Shown: in pieces, positions 1-7,963 of the stretch | Position numbering within the stretch: position 1 is the stretch's first letter | Layout: each line of letters begins with the position of its first letter | Assembly (NCBI RefSeq): GCF_001612985.1 | Contig: NZ_BDBM01000035.1 | Location: 30,302 to 94,301, forward strand | DNA: 64,000 bases | Direction: 5' to 3' | Source of the DNA: Nocardia gamkensis NBRC 108242 | GTDB lineage: Bacteria > Actinomycetota > Actinomycetes > Mycobacteriales > Mycobacteriaceae | The notes under the pieces: generated by a model | What the model saw: the letters and a program-made list of their open reading frames with translations, nothing else | What the model was told of the DNA's origin: nothing | Databases searched by the model: none | Made by a program: the position numbers and the translations under genes

Positions 1-899
1 GCGGCGCGATCCTGGGCGGCTCGGTCGGCGGTCGCGCGGGCGGCGGCGGCCGCCGCGGCCGCGCGGACCGCGGCCTCCTCCGCTTTGCGCAGCGCGTCCC
101 AGGCCAGGTACGCCTCGCGCTGGTCCTGTAGCCCCGCCACGTTGTGACGTGCCTGATCCAGCCGGCCCTGGGCGTCCTGGCGCTGCCGCAGCAGGTCGTC
201 GCGCTGGGCGGTCTGACGGTCGAGTTCGGCCTTGGCTGCGGCGACCGCGTGCTCGGCGTCGGTCTTGCGCGCCGCGGCGACGGCGGCGGCCGCGTCGGCG
301 TCCGACTTCGCCCGCCGGGCGCTGGAGTTCTTGTTGGCCTGATCGATCTGCGCGCGGCGCAGGCCGTCGAGCACCTGCCTGCGGTTCTTGGAGACGAGGT
401 CGAGGAGCTGGGCCCGGTCCAGCGCGACCGCGGGCGTGGCCGCCGCGAGGTAGGTGACCATCGAGTCGGAGCCCGGCCGGGTATAGACCTGGGTGGCGAA
501 CTGGTCGAAGTTGCGGCGCGCCTGGCCGACCCTGGCCCCGGCGTCGGCCAAGGCGACTTGGGTGTCCACCACCACGACAGCGGCCGCGTCGGCGGCGTCG
601 CGCGCGTCCTGCAGGTCCACCAGCGCCTTGTTGACGTCTTCGCGGCGCCGCGCGACGGCGTCGTCGAGCTGCCCCAGCTGGTGATCGACCACGGCGACCT
701 GGTTGACCAGGGTGCCGACCTCGGCGACCCCCGCGTCGACCTGTGCGCCCGCCTGCGCGATCTGGCCGTCGCTGGGATTTGGCGGAGGAGGCGGCACAGC
801 GACGACCGGCCCGGCCGTGACCACTACAGCGACCGAGATCAGCAACCCCACAGCGATCGTTAATCGGCGCCGGTAGGTCAGCGCGCCGTTGTTGCGCAT
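1..899 (-). CDS. ripA: RipA-like peptidoglycan hydrolase, N-terminal part (runs off window)
   Basis: This is the 5' two-thirds of a secreted NlpC/P60-type cell-wall hydrolase; the C-terminal catalytic domain would lie left of base 1. The ATG follows a GGAGGTGTG Shine-Dalgarno. Residues about 10-33 form a basic-then-hydrophobic signal peptide ending in a Pro-rich stretch. After that comes a long Ala/Gln/Asp/Arg-rich coiled coil (about residues 40-299), like the autoinhibitory N-terminal helical domain of mycobacterial RipA, including the conserved motif of a Tyr-Thr/Met turn after FDQFAT. RipA cleaves the D-Glu-mDAP bond during daughter-cell separation. The neighbour to the right is the Rv1476 homologue, then acn, exactly as in M. 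tuberculosis, which supports the name. The catalytic Cys-His part is not visible here, so activity is inferred from family and synteny. Confidence 0.8.
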   Translation of the reverse strand, partial: MRNNGALTYRRRLTIAVGLLISVAVVVTAGPVVAVPPPPPNPSDGQIAQAGAQVDAGVAEVGTLVNQVAVVDHQLGQLDDAVARRREDVNKALVDLQDARDAADAAAVVVVDTQVALADAGARVGQARRNFDQFATQVYTRPGSDSMVTYLAAATPAVALDRAQLLDLVSKNRRQVLDGLRRAQIDQANKNSSARRAKSDADAAAAVAAARKTDAEHAVAAAKAELDRQTAQRDDLLRQRQDAQGRLDQARHNVAGLQDQREAYLAWDALRKAEEAAVRAAAAAAAARATADRAAQDRA

Positions 900-1278
900 C
901 ACACCTCCAAGGACCGGATTCCGGTAATCCTCGAGGGCATCAGGCGGACCATGACGCACTGTGGTCGACGGATGGCCTCTGGGAACACTTATTCCCCATC
1001 AGAAACCATTCGAACCGTAAGACACTTGCGTCACCGACGAAACAACATTCACGCAACTATGCGGTTCGGTTTCCTAATTGCTAAAAGTTTGCTACATGCG
1101 GTTGATGGTTCATCCAGACCGAACGAACCAACTGTTCGGAAAATTAGCTGAATGAAAACTGGAAGCGCTGGTTATCCCCCTAGACCCACCTGCGACAGCC
1201 TTCGCATCCAGCGAAGAATCAGGCGAGGGAGACCGCGGGCAACGGCGACATCGCGCAGCCGAAACGGTGAGCCTCGGG
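900..1278. promoter_or_regulatory. AT-rich upstream region of ripA
   Basis: The 379 bases between ripA and the Rv1476-type gene hold no credible gene. From about 960 to 1150 the sequence is clearly richer in A+T than anything around it, as expected for a long regulated promoter/leader serving ripA on the minus strand. A 7-bp inverted repeat GTTCGGT (1064-1070) / ACCGAAC (1118-1124) lies inside. I looked for a ydaO-type c-di-AMP riboswitch, often found before actinobacterial cell-wall hydrolase genes, and did not recognise its conserved core. Confidence 0.45.
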
Positions 1279-1851
1279 CTATTCGCCCTCCGGGCCCCGC
1301 CGATCGTTCGCCACTCGCACCGGCTCGGCGTCGTTCGCCGCGCGCCGGACCTTGAGCCAGTACAGCCCCGCGATGGCCGCCGCCGTCCCGACCAGCAGCG
1401 TCCCGGTGATCGCGGTCCAGGACATCGACTCCGGCGTCTCCAGGCGGGCGACGAAGATGCTCGCGGCCTCCCCGCTCTTGCCCTGAGTGCCCTTCGCGGC
1501 GTCCTCGGCCCATTCCAGCCGCACCCGGCTGATCGCGTCGCTGTAGGTGCCGATCCAGTCGTCGCTGAAAACGACGACAGTGCCGTGCTGCGTCTTGCCC
1601 ACCTCGGTGGCCAGGTCCCGTAGGCTCGAGTCGTGTCCCGGATTGCCGGGGACGACCACGATGCTCAGCGGGATTCCCTGCGATCGCGCCTCCGCGGCGA
1701 TGGTGGCCAGTTCCGCCTTGTCCTTTCCGGTCAGCGTCGCGACGTGATCGTCGGCCAGATCGGCGTTGAGCGAGCGCACGGTGTCGGTGGTGACATTCGG
1801 CGGCAATTCGGCGGCCATAGGGGTGAAAACCGAGTTGTGCGGGGCGGTCAT
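1279..1851 (-). CDS. Rv1476-family membrane protein (DUF6676-like)
   Basis: The product of 190 residues is close to the 186 of M. tuberculosis Rv1476. The N-terminal 130 residues are a soluble alpha/beta domain (motifs LSIVVVPGNP and GTVVVFSDDW). A single membrane helix follows at about residues 150-172 (WTAITGTLLVGTAAAIAGLYW), then a short charged tail (Lys-Val-Arg-Arg). Topology suggests a membrane anchor with the large domain on one side. The ATG follows GGATGGAAG at short spacing; longer starts would run into the acn promoter. The gene sits between ripA and acn as in mycobacteria and may be co-transcribed toward ripA, although 379 bases separate them. Molecular function is unknown in the family; a link to envelope remodelling is only suggested by the neighbour. 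Confidence 0.8.
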   Translation of the reverse strand: MTAPHNSVFTPMAAELPPNVTTDTVRSLNADLADDHVATLTGKDKAELATIAAEARSQGIPLSIVVVPGNPGHDSSLRDLATEVGKTQHGTVVVFSDDWIGTYSDAISRVRLEWAEDAAKGTQGKSGEAASIFVARLETPESMSWTAITGTLLVGTAAAIAGLYWLKVRRAANDAEPVRVANDRRGPEGE

Positions 1852-1945
1852 CTTCCATCCGGTCTGTCGAGCCGCATCGGCAACCGAAGCGACGGGCATC
1901 CAACACTGCAGGTCGAGCAAGATCCCCCTTGCTGGCTCGAAAGCA

Positions 1946-1951
1946 CAGTAC
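1946..1951 (+). promoter_or_regulatory. isolated AcnR half-site (CAGTAC)
   Basis: A lone CAGTAC matches the left half of the AcnR consensus 63 bases before the full operator, in the divergent acn promoter region. The opposite half-site is not preserved. It could be a degenerate second operator or chance. Confidence 0.25.
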
Positions 1952-2008
1952 GCGACGGAGTGTCGCATTCCGCGCGCACGGCACGCGGAACCGCCCCCTG
2001 GTGTTTCA

Positions 2009-2024
2009 CAGGACAAGCGTACTG
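2009..2024 (+). promoter_or_regulatory. AcnR operator upstream of acn
   Basis: CAGGACAAGCGTACTG is an exact match to the corynebacterial AcnR consensus CAGNAC-NNNC-GTACTG. It lies 113 bases before the acn start codon, inside the divergent acn/Rv1476-type intergenic region, and the presumed repressor gene acnR is directly downstream of acn. Binding here would repress aconitase transcription. The site is read from sequence; the regulatory role is transferred from Corynebacterium. Confidence 0.75.
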
Positions 2025-2137
2025 TTAAGGTCGTAGGCGCGAGGAACCGGCGCTCCAGCGGCGCCGGAGCACCTCCGAAGACTCGGCCGCCGACACAGCC
2101 CCGTCGGTGGCCGCCCTCACAGACGAGTGGAGCTGAC

Positions 2138-4957
2138 GTGACGACAAGTATCGATACTTTCGGCGCCAAGGGCACCCTCGAGGTGGGAAGCAACTCCTAC
2201 GAGATCTTCCGCCTCTCCGCCGTGCCCGGCACCGAGAAACTCCCCTACGCACTCAAGGTCCTCGCGGAGAACCTCCTCCGCACCGAAGACGGCGCCAACA
2301 TCACCGCCGATCACATTCGCGCCATCGCGAGCTGGGATCCCTCGGCGCAGCCGAACACCGAGATCCAGTTCACGCCCGCCCGCGTCATCATGCAGGACTT
2401 CACCGGCGTGCCCTGCATCGTCGACCTGGCCACGATGCGCGAGGCCGTGGCCACCCTCGGCGGCGACCCGGACAAGGTGAACCCGCTCGCCCCCGCCGAG
2501 ATGGTCATCGACCACTCCGTCATCATCGACGTCTTCGGCCGCGCCGACGCCTTCGAGCGCAACGTCGACATCGAGTACCAGCGCAACGGTGAGCGCTACC
2601 AGTTCCTGCGCTGGGGCCAGACCGCGTTCGACGACTTCAAGGTCGTCCCGCCCAGCACCGGCATCGTGCACCAGGTCAACATCGAGCACCTGGCCCGCGT
2701 CGTCATGGTCCGCAACGGCCAGGCCTACCCCGACACCTGCGTCGGCACCGACTCGCACACCACCATGGTCAACGGCCTCGGCGTGCTCGGCTGGGGCGTC
2801 GGCGGTATCGAAGCCGAGGCGGCCATGCTCGGCCAGCCCGTCTCGATGCTGATCCCGCGCGTCGTCGGATTCAAGCTGACCGGCGAGATCAACCCCGGCG
2901 TGACCGCGACCGACGTCGTGCTCACCGTCACCGACATGCTGCGCAAGCACGGCGTGGTCGGCAAGTTCGTCGAGTTCTACGGCAAGGGTGTGGCCGAGGT
3001 GCCGCTGGCCAACCGCGCCACCCTCGGCAACATGAGCCCCGAATTCGGTTCCACCGCAGCGATCTTCCCGATCGACGAGGTGACCGTCGAGTACCTGCGC
3101 CTGACCGGACGCTCCGACGAGCAGGTCGCGCTGGTCGAGGCGTACGCCAAGGAGCAGGGCCTCTGGCACGATCCCGACACCGAGCCCGCCTACTCCGAGT
3201 ACCTCGAACTGGATCTGAGCACCGTGGTGCCGTCCATCGCGGGCCCGAAGCGGCCGCAGGACCGGATCCTGCTGTCGGAGTCGAAGATCGCGTTCCGCAA
3301 GGACATCCACAACTACACCAACGACGCGGAGAGCGGCCCCGCCGCCGACACCCCGCACAGCAAGCTGGACGAGGCCGTCGAGGAGTCCTTCCCCGCGAGC
3401 GACCCGGCGGTGCTGTCCTTCGCCGACGACGGCGCCGAGTCGCTGGCGTCGGCCGCCAACGGTGCCGAGGGCCGTCCGTCCAAGCCGGTGGCCGTGCGCA
3501 GCGAGGAGTACGGCGACTTCGTGCTCGACCACGGCGCGGTCGTGGTCGCCTCGATCACCTCCTGCACCAACACCTCCAACCCGTCGGTCATGATCGGCGC
3601 GGCCCTGCTGGCCCGCAACGCGGTCGAGAAGGGCCTGACCCGCAAGCCGTGGGTGAAGACCTCCATGGCGCCGGGTTCGCAGGTCGTCAACGGCTACTAC
3701 GAGAAGGCCGGCCTGTGGCCGTACCTGGACAAGCTGGGCTTCAACCTGGTCGCCTTCGGTTGCGCCACCTGCATCGGCAACACCGGCCCGCTGCCGGAGG
3801 AGATCTCCAAGGCGGTGAACGACAACGACCTCACCGTCACCGCGGTGCTGTCGGGTAACCGTAACTTCGAAGGCCGCATCTCCCCCGACGTGAAGATGAA
3901 CTACCTGGCCTCCCCGCCCCTGGTCATCGCCTACGCGCTCGCGGGAACCATGGACTTCGACTTCGAGAACGACCCGCTGGGCAAGGACACCGAGGGCAAC
4001 GACGTCTTCCTGAAGGACATCTGGCCCGCGCCGCAGGAGATCCAGGACACCATCGACCGGGTCATCAGCCGCGACATGTTCCTCGAGGACTACAAGGACG
4101 TGTTCCGGGGCGACGAGCGCTGGCGCGGCCTGCCCACACCGGAGGGCAAGACCTTCGAGTGGGACGCCGAGTCGACCTACGTGCGCAAGCCTCCGTACTT
4201 CGAGGGCATGCCGCAGACCCCGCAGCCGGTCACCGACATCAAGGGCGCCCGGGTGCTCGCGCTGCTCGGCGACTCGGTCACCACCGACCACATCTCCCCG
4301 GCGGGCAACATCAAGCCCGGCACCCCGGCCGCCCAGTACCTGGAGGCCAACGGCGTCGAGCGCAAGGACTACAACTCCTACGGCTCGCGCCGCGGTAACC
4401 ACGAGGTGATGATCCGCGGCACCTTCGCCAACATCCGGCTGCGCAACCAGCTGCTCGACGACGTCTCGGGCGGTTACACCCGCGACTTCACCCAGGAGGG
4501 CGGCCCGCAGGCGTTCATCTACGACGCGTCGCAGAACTACCAGGCCGCGGGCATTCCGCTGGTCGTGCTCGGCGGCAAGGAGTACGGTTCGGGCTCCTCG
4601 CGTGACTGGGCCGCCAAGGGCACCAGCCTGCTGGGCGTGAAGGCCGTCATCACCGAGTCGTTCGAGCGCATCCACCGCTCCAACCTGATCGGCATGGGCG
4701 TCATCCCGCTTCAGTTCCCCGCGGGCGAGTCGGCCGCGTCGCTGAAGCTGGACGGCACCGAGACCTTCGACATCGAGGGCATCACCCAGCTGAACGAGGG
4801 TGTCACCCCGAAGACCCTGAAGGTCACCGCCACCAAGGAGAACGGTGACAAGATCACCTTCGACGCGGTGGTGCGGATCGACACCCCCGGTGAGGCGGAC
4901 TACTACCGCAACGGTGGCATCCTGCAGTACGTGCTGCGCAACATGATCAGAGCCTGA
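2138..4957 (+). CDS. acnA: aconitate hydratase A
   Basis: Cytoplasmic [4Fe-4S] aconitase of the TCA cycle, interconverting citrate and isocitrate. The 939-residue length fits actinobacterial AcnA (about 940). Cluster ligands are visible in SCTNTSNPS and GCATCIGNTGP, and the swivel domain carries GSGSSRDWAAKGT. An Asp/Glu/Ala-rich insert (about residues 390-450, with ESFPASDPAVLSF) separates the catalytic domains, as in mycobacterial and corynebacterial enzymes. The GTG start follows GGAGC with good spacing and gives the family N-terminus TTSIDTFGAKGTLEVG; the frame remains open upstream to 1766, but that extension covers the operator and is not coding-like. Regulation by AcnR is indicated by an operator at 2009-2024. 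Aconitase also consumes an Fe-S cluster supplied by the SUF system encoded 20 kb away. Confidence 0.97.
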   Translation: MTTSIDTFGAKGTLEVGSNSYEIFRLSAVPGTEKLPYALKVLAENLLRTEDGANITADHIRAIASWDPSAQPNTEIQFTPARVIMQDFTGVPCIVDLATMREAVATLGGDPDKVNPLAPAEMVIDHSVIIDVFGRADAFERNVDIEYQRNGERYQFLRWGQTAFDDFKVVPPSTGIVHQVNIEHLARVVMVRNGQAYPDTCVGTDSHTTMVNGLGVLGWGVGGIEAEAAMLGQPVSMLIPRVVGFKLTGEINPGVTATDVVLTVTDMLRKHGVVGKFVEFYGKGVAEVPLANRATLGNMSPEFGSTAAIFPIDEVTVEYLRLTGRSDEQVALVEAYAKEQGLWHDPDTEPAYSEYLELDLSTVVPSIAGPKRPQDRILLSESKIAFRKDIHNYTNDAESGPAADTPHSKLDEAVEESFPASDPAVLSFADDGAESLASAANGAEGRPSKPVAVRSEEYGDFVLDHGAVVVASITSCTNTSNPSVMIGAALLARNAVEKGLTRKPWVKTSMAPGSQVVNGYYEKAGLWPYLDKLGFNLVAFGCATCIGNTGPLPEEISKAVNDNDLTVTAVLSGNRNFEGRISPDVKMNYLASPPLVIAYALAGTMDFDFENDPLGKDTEGNDVFLKDIWPAPQEIQDTIDRVISRDMFLEDYKDVFRGDERWRGLPTPEGKTFEWDAESTYVRKPPYFEGMPQTPQPVTDIKGARVLALLGDSVTTDHISPAGNIKPGTPAAQYLEANGVERKDYNSYGSRRGNHEVMIRGTFANIRLRNQLLDDVSGGYTRDFTQEGGPQAFIYDASQNYQAAGIPLVVLGGKEYGSGSSRDWAAKGTSLLGVKAVITESFERIHRSNLIGMGVIPLQFPAGESAASLKLDGTETFDIEGITQLNEGVTPKTLKVTATKENGDKITFDAVVRIDTPGEADYYRNGGILQYVLRNMIRA

Positions 4958-4969
4958 TTTGCGCCGCCT

Positions 4970-4988
4970 TCGGCGGCGCGTGTTCGCG
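4970..4988 (+). terminator. hairpin just after acnA
   Basis: The palindromic GCGCCGCCTTCGGCGGCGC starts 12 bases after the acnA stop codon. It can form a stable stem with a TTCG loop; no T-tract follows. It is the likeliest acn terminator. Confidence 0.55.
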
Positions 4989-5073
4989 CCCCTGAAGTCT
5001 CGTGTTTGCGCGCCCGAGACTCGCGCCTGCGGCGCATACGCTTCGGGCACGCAAACACGAGACGGGCGCGAAC
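4982..5073. repeat. large imperfect inverted repeat downstream of acnA
   Basis: The left arm 4982-5018 (GTTCGCGCCC, a five-base bulge, then GTCTCGTGTTTGCGCGCCCGA) pairs with the right arm 5042-5073, which ends CGCAAACACGAGAC-GGGCGCGAAC. About 30 base pairs form with one mismatch and one bulge, and the central 23 bases can form a smaller GCGCC/GGCGC hairpin. It overlaps the left edge of the acn terminator hairpin. It could be a composite terminator, a miniature palindromic repeat element or a structured 3' UTR. Confidence 0.7.
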
Positions 5074-5211
5074 GTCGCTCGTAAGACTCGCTCCCAGCGG
5101 AGTTGCCTCAGCGCAAGCGACGGCGGGTCCGCGAGCACCGGGTTGTCAGTGCTCTCCGCACCGCCGTCCTGGTCGCTCGGATCACTGCTCGCCTCGCTCG
5201 TACTTTGAGAA

Positions 5212-5242
5212 CCCCCGCATCGGTGGACCGTCGATGCGGGGG
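5212..5242 (+). terminator. perfect 11-bp hairpin in front of acnR
   Basis: CCCCCGCATCG (5212-5222) pairs perfectly with CGATGCGGGGG (5232-5242) around a nine-base loop. It ends 26 bases before the acnR start and 16 before its Shine-Dalgarno. It may attenuate read-through from acn into acnR, or mark the end of the acn transcript. Confidence 0.5.
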
Positions 5243-5268
5243 TCCGTGTTTCCCCACTGGAGGATTCC

Positions 5269-5847
5269 GTGCCCAAGGTCAGTGACGATCACCTCGCCGC
5301 CCGGCGCAGCCAGATTCTCGACGGAGCACGCCGCTGCTTCGCCGAATACGGCTACGACGGCGCCACCGTGCGCCGCCTCGAGGAGGAGATCGGGTTATCC
5401 AGGGGCGCCATCTTCCACCACTTCCGCGACAAGGACGCGCTGTTTCTCGCCCTCGCCCAGGAGGACGCCGAACGCATGGCCGACGTCGCGGCCAACCAGG
5501 GCATCGTGCAGGTGATGCGCGACATGCTCGCCCATCCCGAGCAGTTCAACTGGCTCGGAACGCGGTTGGAGATCGCGCGGCGGCTGCGCACCGATCCCGA
5601 ATTCCGCGCGGGCTGGACCCAGCGTTCGGCCGAACTCACCGCCGCCACCCTGGCCCGCTTGGAACGCCGCAAGGCCGCGGGCGCACTGCGCGACGACGTG
5701 CCCACCGACGTCCTGCTCGGCTACCTCGATCTGGTCCTCGACGGGCTGATCGCCCGGATCGCCTCCGGGCACACCAACGAGAACCTCTCCGCCGTCCTGG
5801 ATCTCGTCGAGGCGTCGGTCCGCTCCCCGGCCTCTCCGGGTCTTTAG
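5269..5847 (+). CDS. acnR: TetR-family repressor AcnR
   Basis: TetR-type DNA-binding protein of 192 residues (C. glutamicum AcnR is about 188). The N-terminal HTH spans about residues 8-55, with ILDGARRCFAEYGYDGATV and the recognition helix GLSRGAIFHHFRDKDALF, which is characteristic of the AcnR/Rv1474c group. The remainder is the ligand/dimer domain. In C. glutamicum AcnR represses acn and responds to citrate. The GTG start has CTGGAGGATT ideally placed. It lies directly downstream of acn on the same strand, matching Rv1474c next to Rv1475c, and its predicted operator is present upstream of acn. Confidence 0.92.
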   Translation: MPKVSDDHLAARRSQILDGARRCFAEYGYDGATVRRLEEEIGLSRGAIFHHFRDKDALFLALAQEDAERMADVAANQGIVQVMRDMLAHPEQFNWLGTRLEIARRLRTDPEFRAGWTQRSAELTAATLARLERRKAAGALRDDVPTDVLLGYLDLVLDGLIARIASGHTNENLSAVLDLVEASVRSPASPGL

Positions 5848-5881
5848 GCCGGTACGAACTCTCGGGCGCGGGCCGCGACCA

Positions 5882-5913
5882 CGAGCGCGGACAGATGGGA
5901 CCGTCCGCGCTCG
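5882..5913. terminator. bidirectional hairpin between convergent genes
   Basis: CGAGCGCGGAC (5882-5892) and GTCCGCGCTCG (5903-5913) form a perfect 11-bp stem with a ten-base loop. It is between the stops of acnR and the convergent serine hydrolase gene, so it can terminate both. Confidence 0.6.
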
Positions 5914-5923
5914 CGACAAGGGC

Positions 5924-6718
5924 TCAGTACGTCGTATTGATGTACTCGGCGGCGTGCGTGGTCCACGGGACGTTCGTCCCGGGCATGTGCTGATTGTTGT
6001 AGAGGACGTGCTGGCCGTAGGGCCACGGGATGAGGTAGCCGACGACGCCGCGGACCGCCGCGGTGTAGCGGTCGAGGTTGCCGATCGGGTCGTGCAGCAG
6101 GATCTCGAGCAGTTCGGCGAAGATCAGCGGTGCGACGTCGCCGATGCGGGCGCCCTCCACGAAGGAGAACGGCGAGATGCCCACGTCGATGATGCGCAAC
6201 GGCGAATTGCCCGGTGACGCGGTGATGATGTCGCCGGGGTTGGCGTACTCGCGCACCGCGACGGAGGCGGGCCACGCGCCACGCTGCCCGTGCAGGCCGA
6301 ATGTGTTCGCGGGGCAGAGATTCCCGACCGACTGCCCGGCACGGCGCAGTGGGTTGGCGATGTTCACCACGAAAGCGATCTCCAGCGGCGTGCCGTTCGT
6401 GTTCTCGTACTTCCCCGCGTGCACGCCCTCCAGGATCCGGCTGGCGCAGATACCGCCGAGCGAATAACTCAGCAGGCCGCAGACATTCGGCGAGTCCTGG
6501 ATCGCCTTCACCCCGGCGGCGACGCCGAGCCGCACCGACGTCTCCAGCGAAGGGCCCCACGCCTCGGGCACCGGCCCCACCGACGCGGGCCAATCCGGTT
6601 CGAAGCAGCTGAACTTCCCGGTGTCGAGTAGTTTCGTGACGTCGTGCAGCATGCCCGCGGGCGTTCCGTCGGAGTTGCGCGGCTCGCCGGTGCCGCGGAG
6701 AGTGATGATGTCGATCAT
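5924..6718 (-). CDS. alpha/beta-hydrolase fold serine esterase (PE-PPE/lysin-B-like)
   Basis: 264-residue soluble protein without a signal peptide. It begins with a core strand MIDIITLRGTGEP, as in cutinase, PE-PPE and mycobacteriophage lysin-B hydrolases. The nucleophile elbow is SYSLGG (Ser about residue 86), a variant of GXSXG. A later NPGDIIT segment may supply the catalytic Asp, and a C-terminal HAAEYINTTY tail carries the candidate His, as in phage/actinobacterial relatives. The start is the second in-frame ATG because AAGGAGG sits five bases before it. Substrate cannot be told; mycolyl esters or other lipids are possible by family. It stands alone, convergent with acnR. Confidence 0.6.
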   Translation of the reverse strand: MIDIITLRGTGEPRNSDGTPAGMLHDVTKLLDTGKFSCFEPDWPASVGPVPEAWGPSLETSVRLGVAAGVKAIQDSPNVCGLLSYSLGGICASRILEGVHAGKYENTNGTPLEIAFVVNIANPLRRAGQSVGNLCPANTFGLHGQRGAWPASVAVREYANPGDIITASPGNSPLRIIDVGISPFSFVEGARIGDVAPLIFAELLEILLHDPIGNLDRYTAAVRGVVGYLIPWPYGQHVLYNNQHMPGTNVPWTTHAAEYINTTY

Positions 6719-6878
6719 CGTGGCCTCCTTGCACAACCGCACCGACCCCTTCGGTACGGAATCTCAAGGTAGACCCGCGGCGCCCCGCGCACACGAGTAT
6801 CGGGCTACCTCATCGCAGCCCGAGTTCTCCCATGTAGAGCGCGATTCGGCGGATCGGGTGGTGTGCGAGCTACCGCGA

Positions 6879-7385
6879 CTACGCGTCCGGTTCCATACTG
6901 GTCAGCAGGATTCGCGCGATTCGGTCCAGTTCTGTCCGTTCCCCCGCGGTGAGTACCGACAGCATCCTGGTCTCGTTCGCGGTGTGCTCGGTGACCACGG
7001 TGTCGACCAGTTCCCGCCCGGCCGCAGTGAGGGCGACGCGCACTGCCCTGCGGTCCTTGGCGTCGGCGACGCGCCGTACCAGCCCCGCCGATTCCAGCCG
7101 GTCCAGCCGTCCGGTCATACCCGCCCGGGACAGCATCAGCGTGTCGGCGAGCACCGACGGGTTGAGTTCGAACGGCTCGCCCGAACGGCGCAGCGCGGCA
7201 AGCACATCGAACTCGCCGCGTTGCAATCCGTGCTTGCCGAACACCGCCTCGATCTCACGCTCGGCCACCACCAGCAGCCTGCCCAGGCGCCCCACCACGC
7301 CCATCGCCTCGAGATCGAGGTCCGGCCGTTCGCGCTCCCACTGCGCCACGATGGCGTCCACGGCGTCCGTTCTTTGCTCGGTCAT
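6879..7385 (-). CDS. MarR-family transcriptional regulator
   Basis: 168 residues with the usual MarR winged helix: a dimerisation helix (LEAMGVVGRLGRLLVVAEREIE), then ALRRSGEPFELNPSVLADTLMLSRAGMTGRLDRLESAGLV, and the wing DAKDRRAVRVALTAAGREL. It is divergent from a cupin gene, with a 71-base shared control region containing a GTTCGGT/ACCGAAC dyad. The most likely role is local repression of itself and the cupin gene. The ATG was chosen because the longer frame would extend over that dyad. The inducing ligand is unknown. Confidence 0.85.
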   Translation of the reverse strand: MTEQRTDAVDAIVAQWERERPDLDLEAMGVVGRLGRLLVVAEREIEAVFGKHGLQRGEFDVLAALRRSGEPFELNPSVLADTLMLSRAGMTGRLDRLESAGLVRRVADAKDRRAVRVALTAAGRELVDTVVTEHTANETRMLSVLTAGERTELDRIARILLTSMEPDA

Positions 7386-7412
7386 GGACAGGATCTTATT
7401 CGGCAGGTTATA

Positions 7413-7441
7413 GTTCGGTAGCGAATTATCAACCACCGAAC
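7413..7441. promoter_or_regulatory. probable MarR operator in divergent promoter
   Basis: GTTCGGT (7413-7419) and ACCGAAC (7435-7441) form a perfect 7-bp inverted repeat with a 15-base AT-rich spacer. It lies between the MarR gene and the cupin gene, 15 bases before the cupin ATG, and fits a MarR dimer site controlling both. Confidence 0.55.
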
Positions 7442-7456
7442 TAATTGGAGACTCCG

Positions 7457-7963
7457 ATGACCATCCCCGCTCCCCGCAAGGACGTCGCAATCCGGCAGCC
7501 GCAGGACGCGGAAGTCCTGCGCACCACGTCGGTCACATTGCGCCTGCTGATCGACGCCGAGGAGGCCGGCGGCGGGCTGAGCACGCTCGAGGTGAACATG
7601 GATCGCGGCGCGGACGGCGCGGCGCCGCACTATCACACGCGTTCCGACGAGCTGTTCTACGTCGCCGAGGGCGAACTGCAACTGCTGGCCGGCGACCGCA
7701 TCGTCACCGTCGGCGCGGGCGGTTCCATCGTGGTCCCGAAATTCATGCCGCACGCTTTCGGCGCCACACCGGACAGCATGGCGCGGATCCTGATCGCGCT
7801 CACCCCCGGCGTGCAGCGTTTCGAGTACTTCCGGCTACTGGAACGGATCGCCGCGGGCGAGTCCACGATGACCGATCTCGCTGCCGCCCAAGACGAGTTC
7901 GACAACCACTTCATCGACGCGCCCGCCTGGTGGGCGGAGCGCAACGCGAATCGAAACCGATAG
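7457..7963 (+). CDS. cupin-domain protein
   Basis: 168-residue single-domain cupin. Motif 1 is visible as HYHTRSDELFYVAEGELQ (His, His, Glu metal ligands at about residues 56-64) and motif 2 as GGSIVVPKFMPHAFG, with the final His. Such small cupins are commonly quercetin-dioxygenase-like or sugar-binding proteins; which applies here cannot be decided. The ATG has TTGGAGA six bases upstream; a TTG 12 bases earlier is less likely. The gene is divergent from the MarR regulator, so expression is probably induced by the MarR ligand. Confidence 0.8.
   Translation: MTIPAPRKDVAIRQPQDAEVLRTTSVTLRLLIDAEEAGGGLSTLEVNMDRGADGAAPHYHTRSDELFYVAEGELQLLAGDRIVTVGAGGSIVVPKFMPHAFGATPDSMARILIALTPGVQRFEYFRLLERIAAGESTMTDLAAAQDEFDNHFIDAPAWWAERNANRNR

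Noticed and set aside
900..1278. c-di-AMP (ydaO-type) riboswitch upstream of ripA
   Set aside because: The conserved core was not found despite the suitable location and long leader.
1766..2137. N-terminal extension of acnA
   Set aside because: It would cover the AcnR operator and lacks family similarity; the GTG at 2138 fits length and Shine-Dalgarno.
2117..5050. 977-residue minus-strand frame across acnA
   Set aside because: Antisense shadow of acnA: it lies opposite a fully conserved gene and its low-complexity Arg/Gly/Val composition is typical of reverse frames in high-GC DNA.
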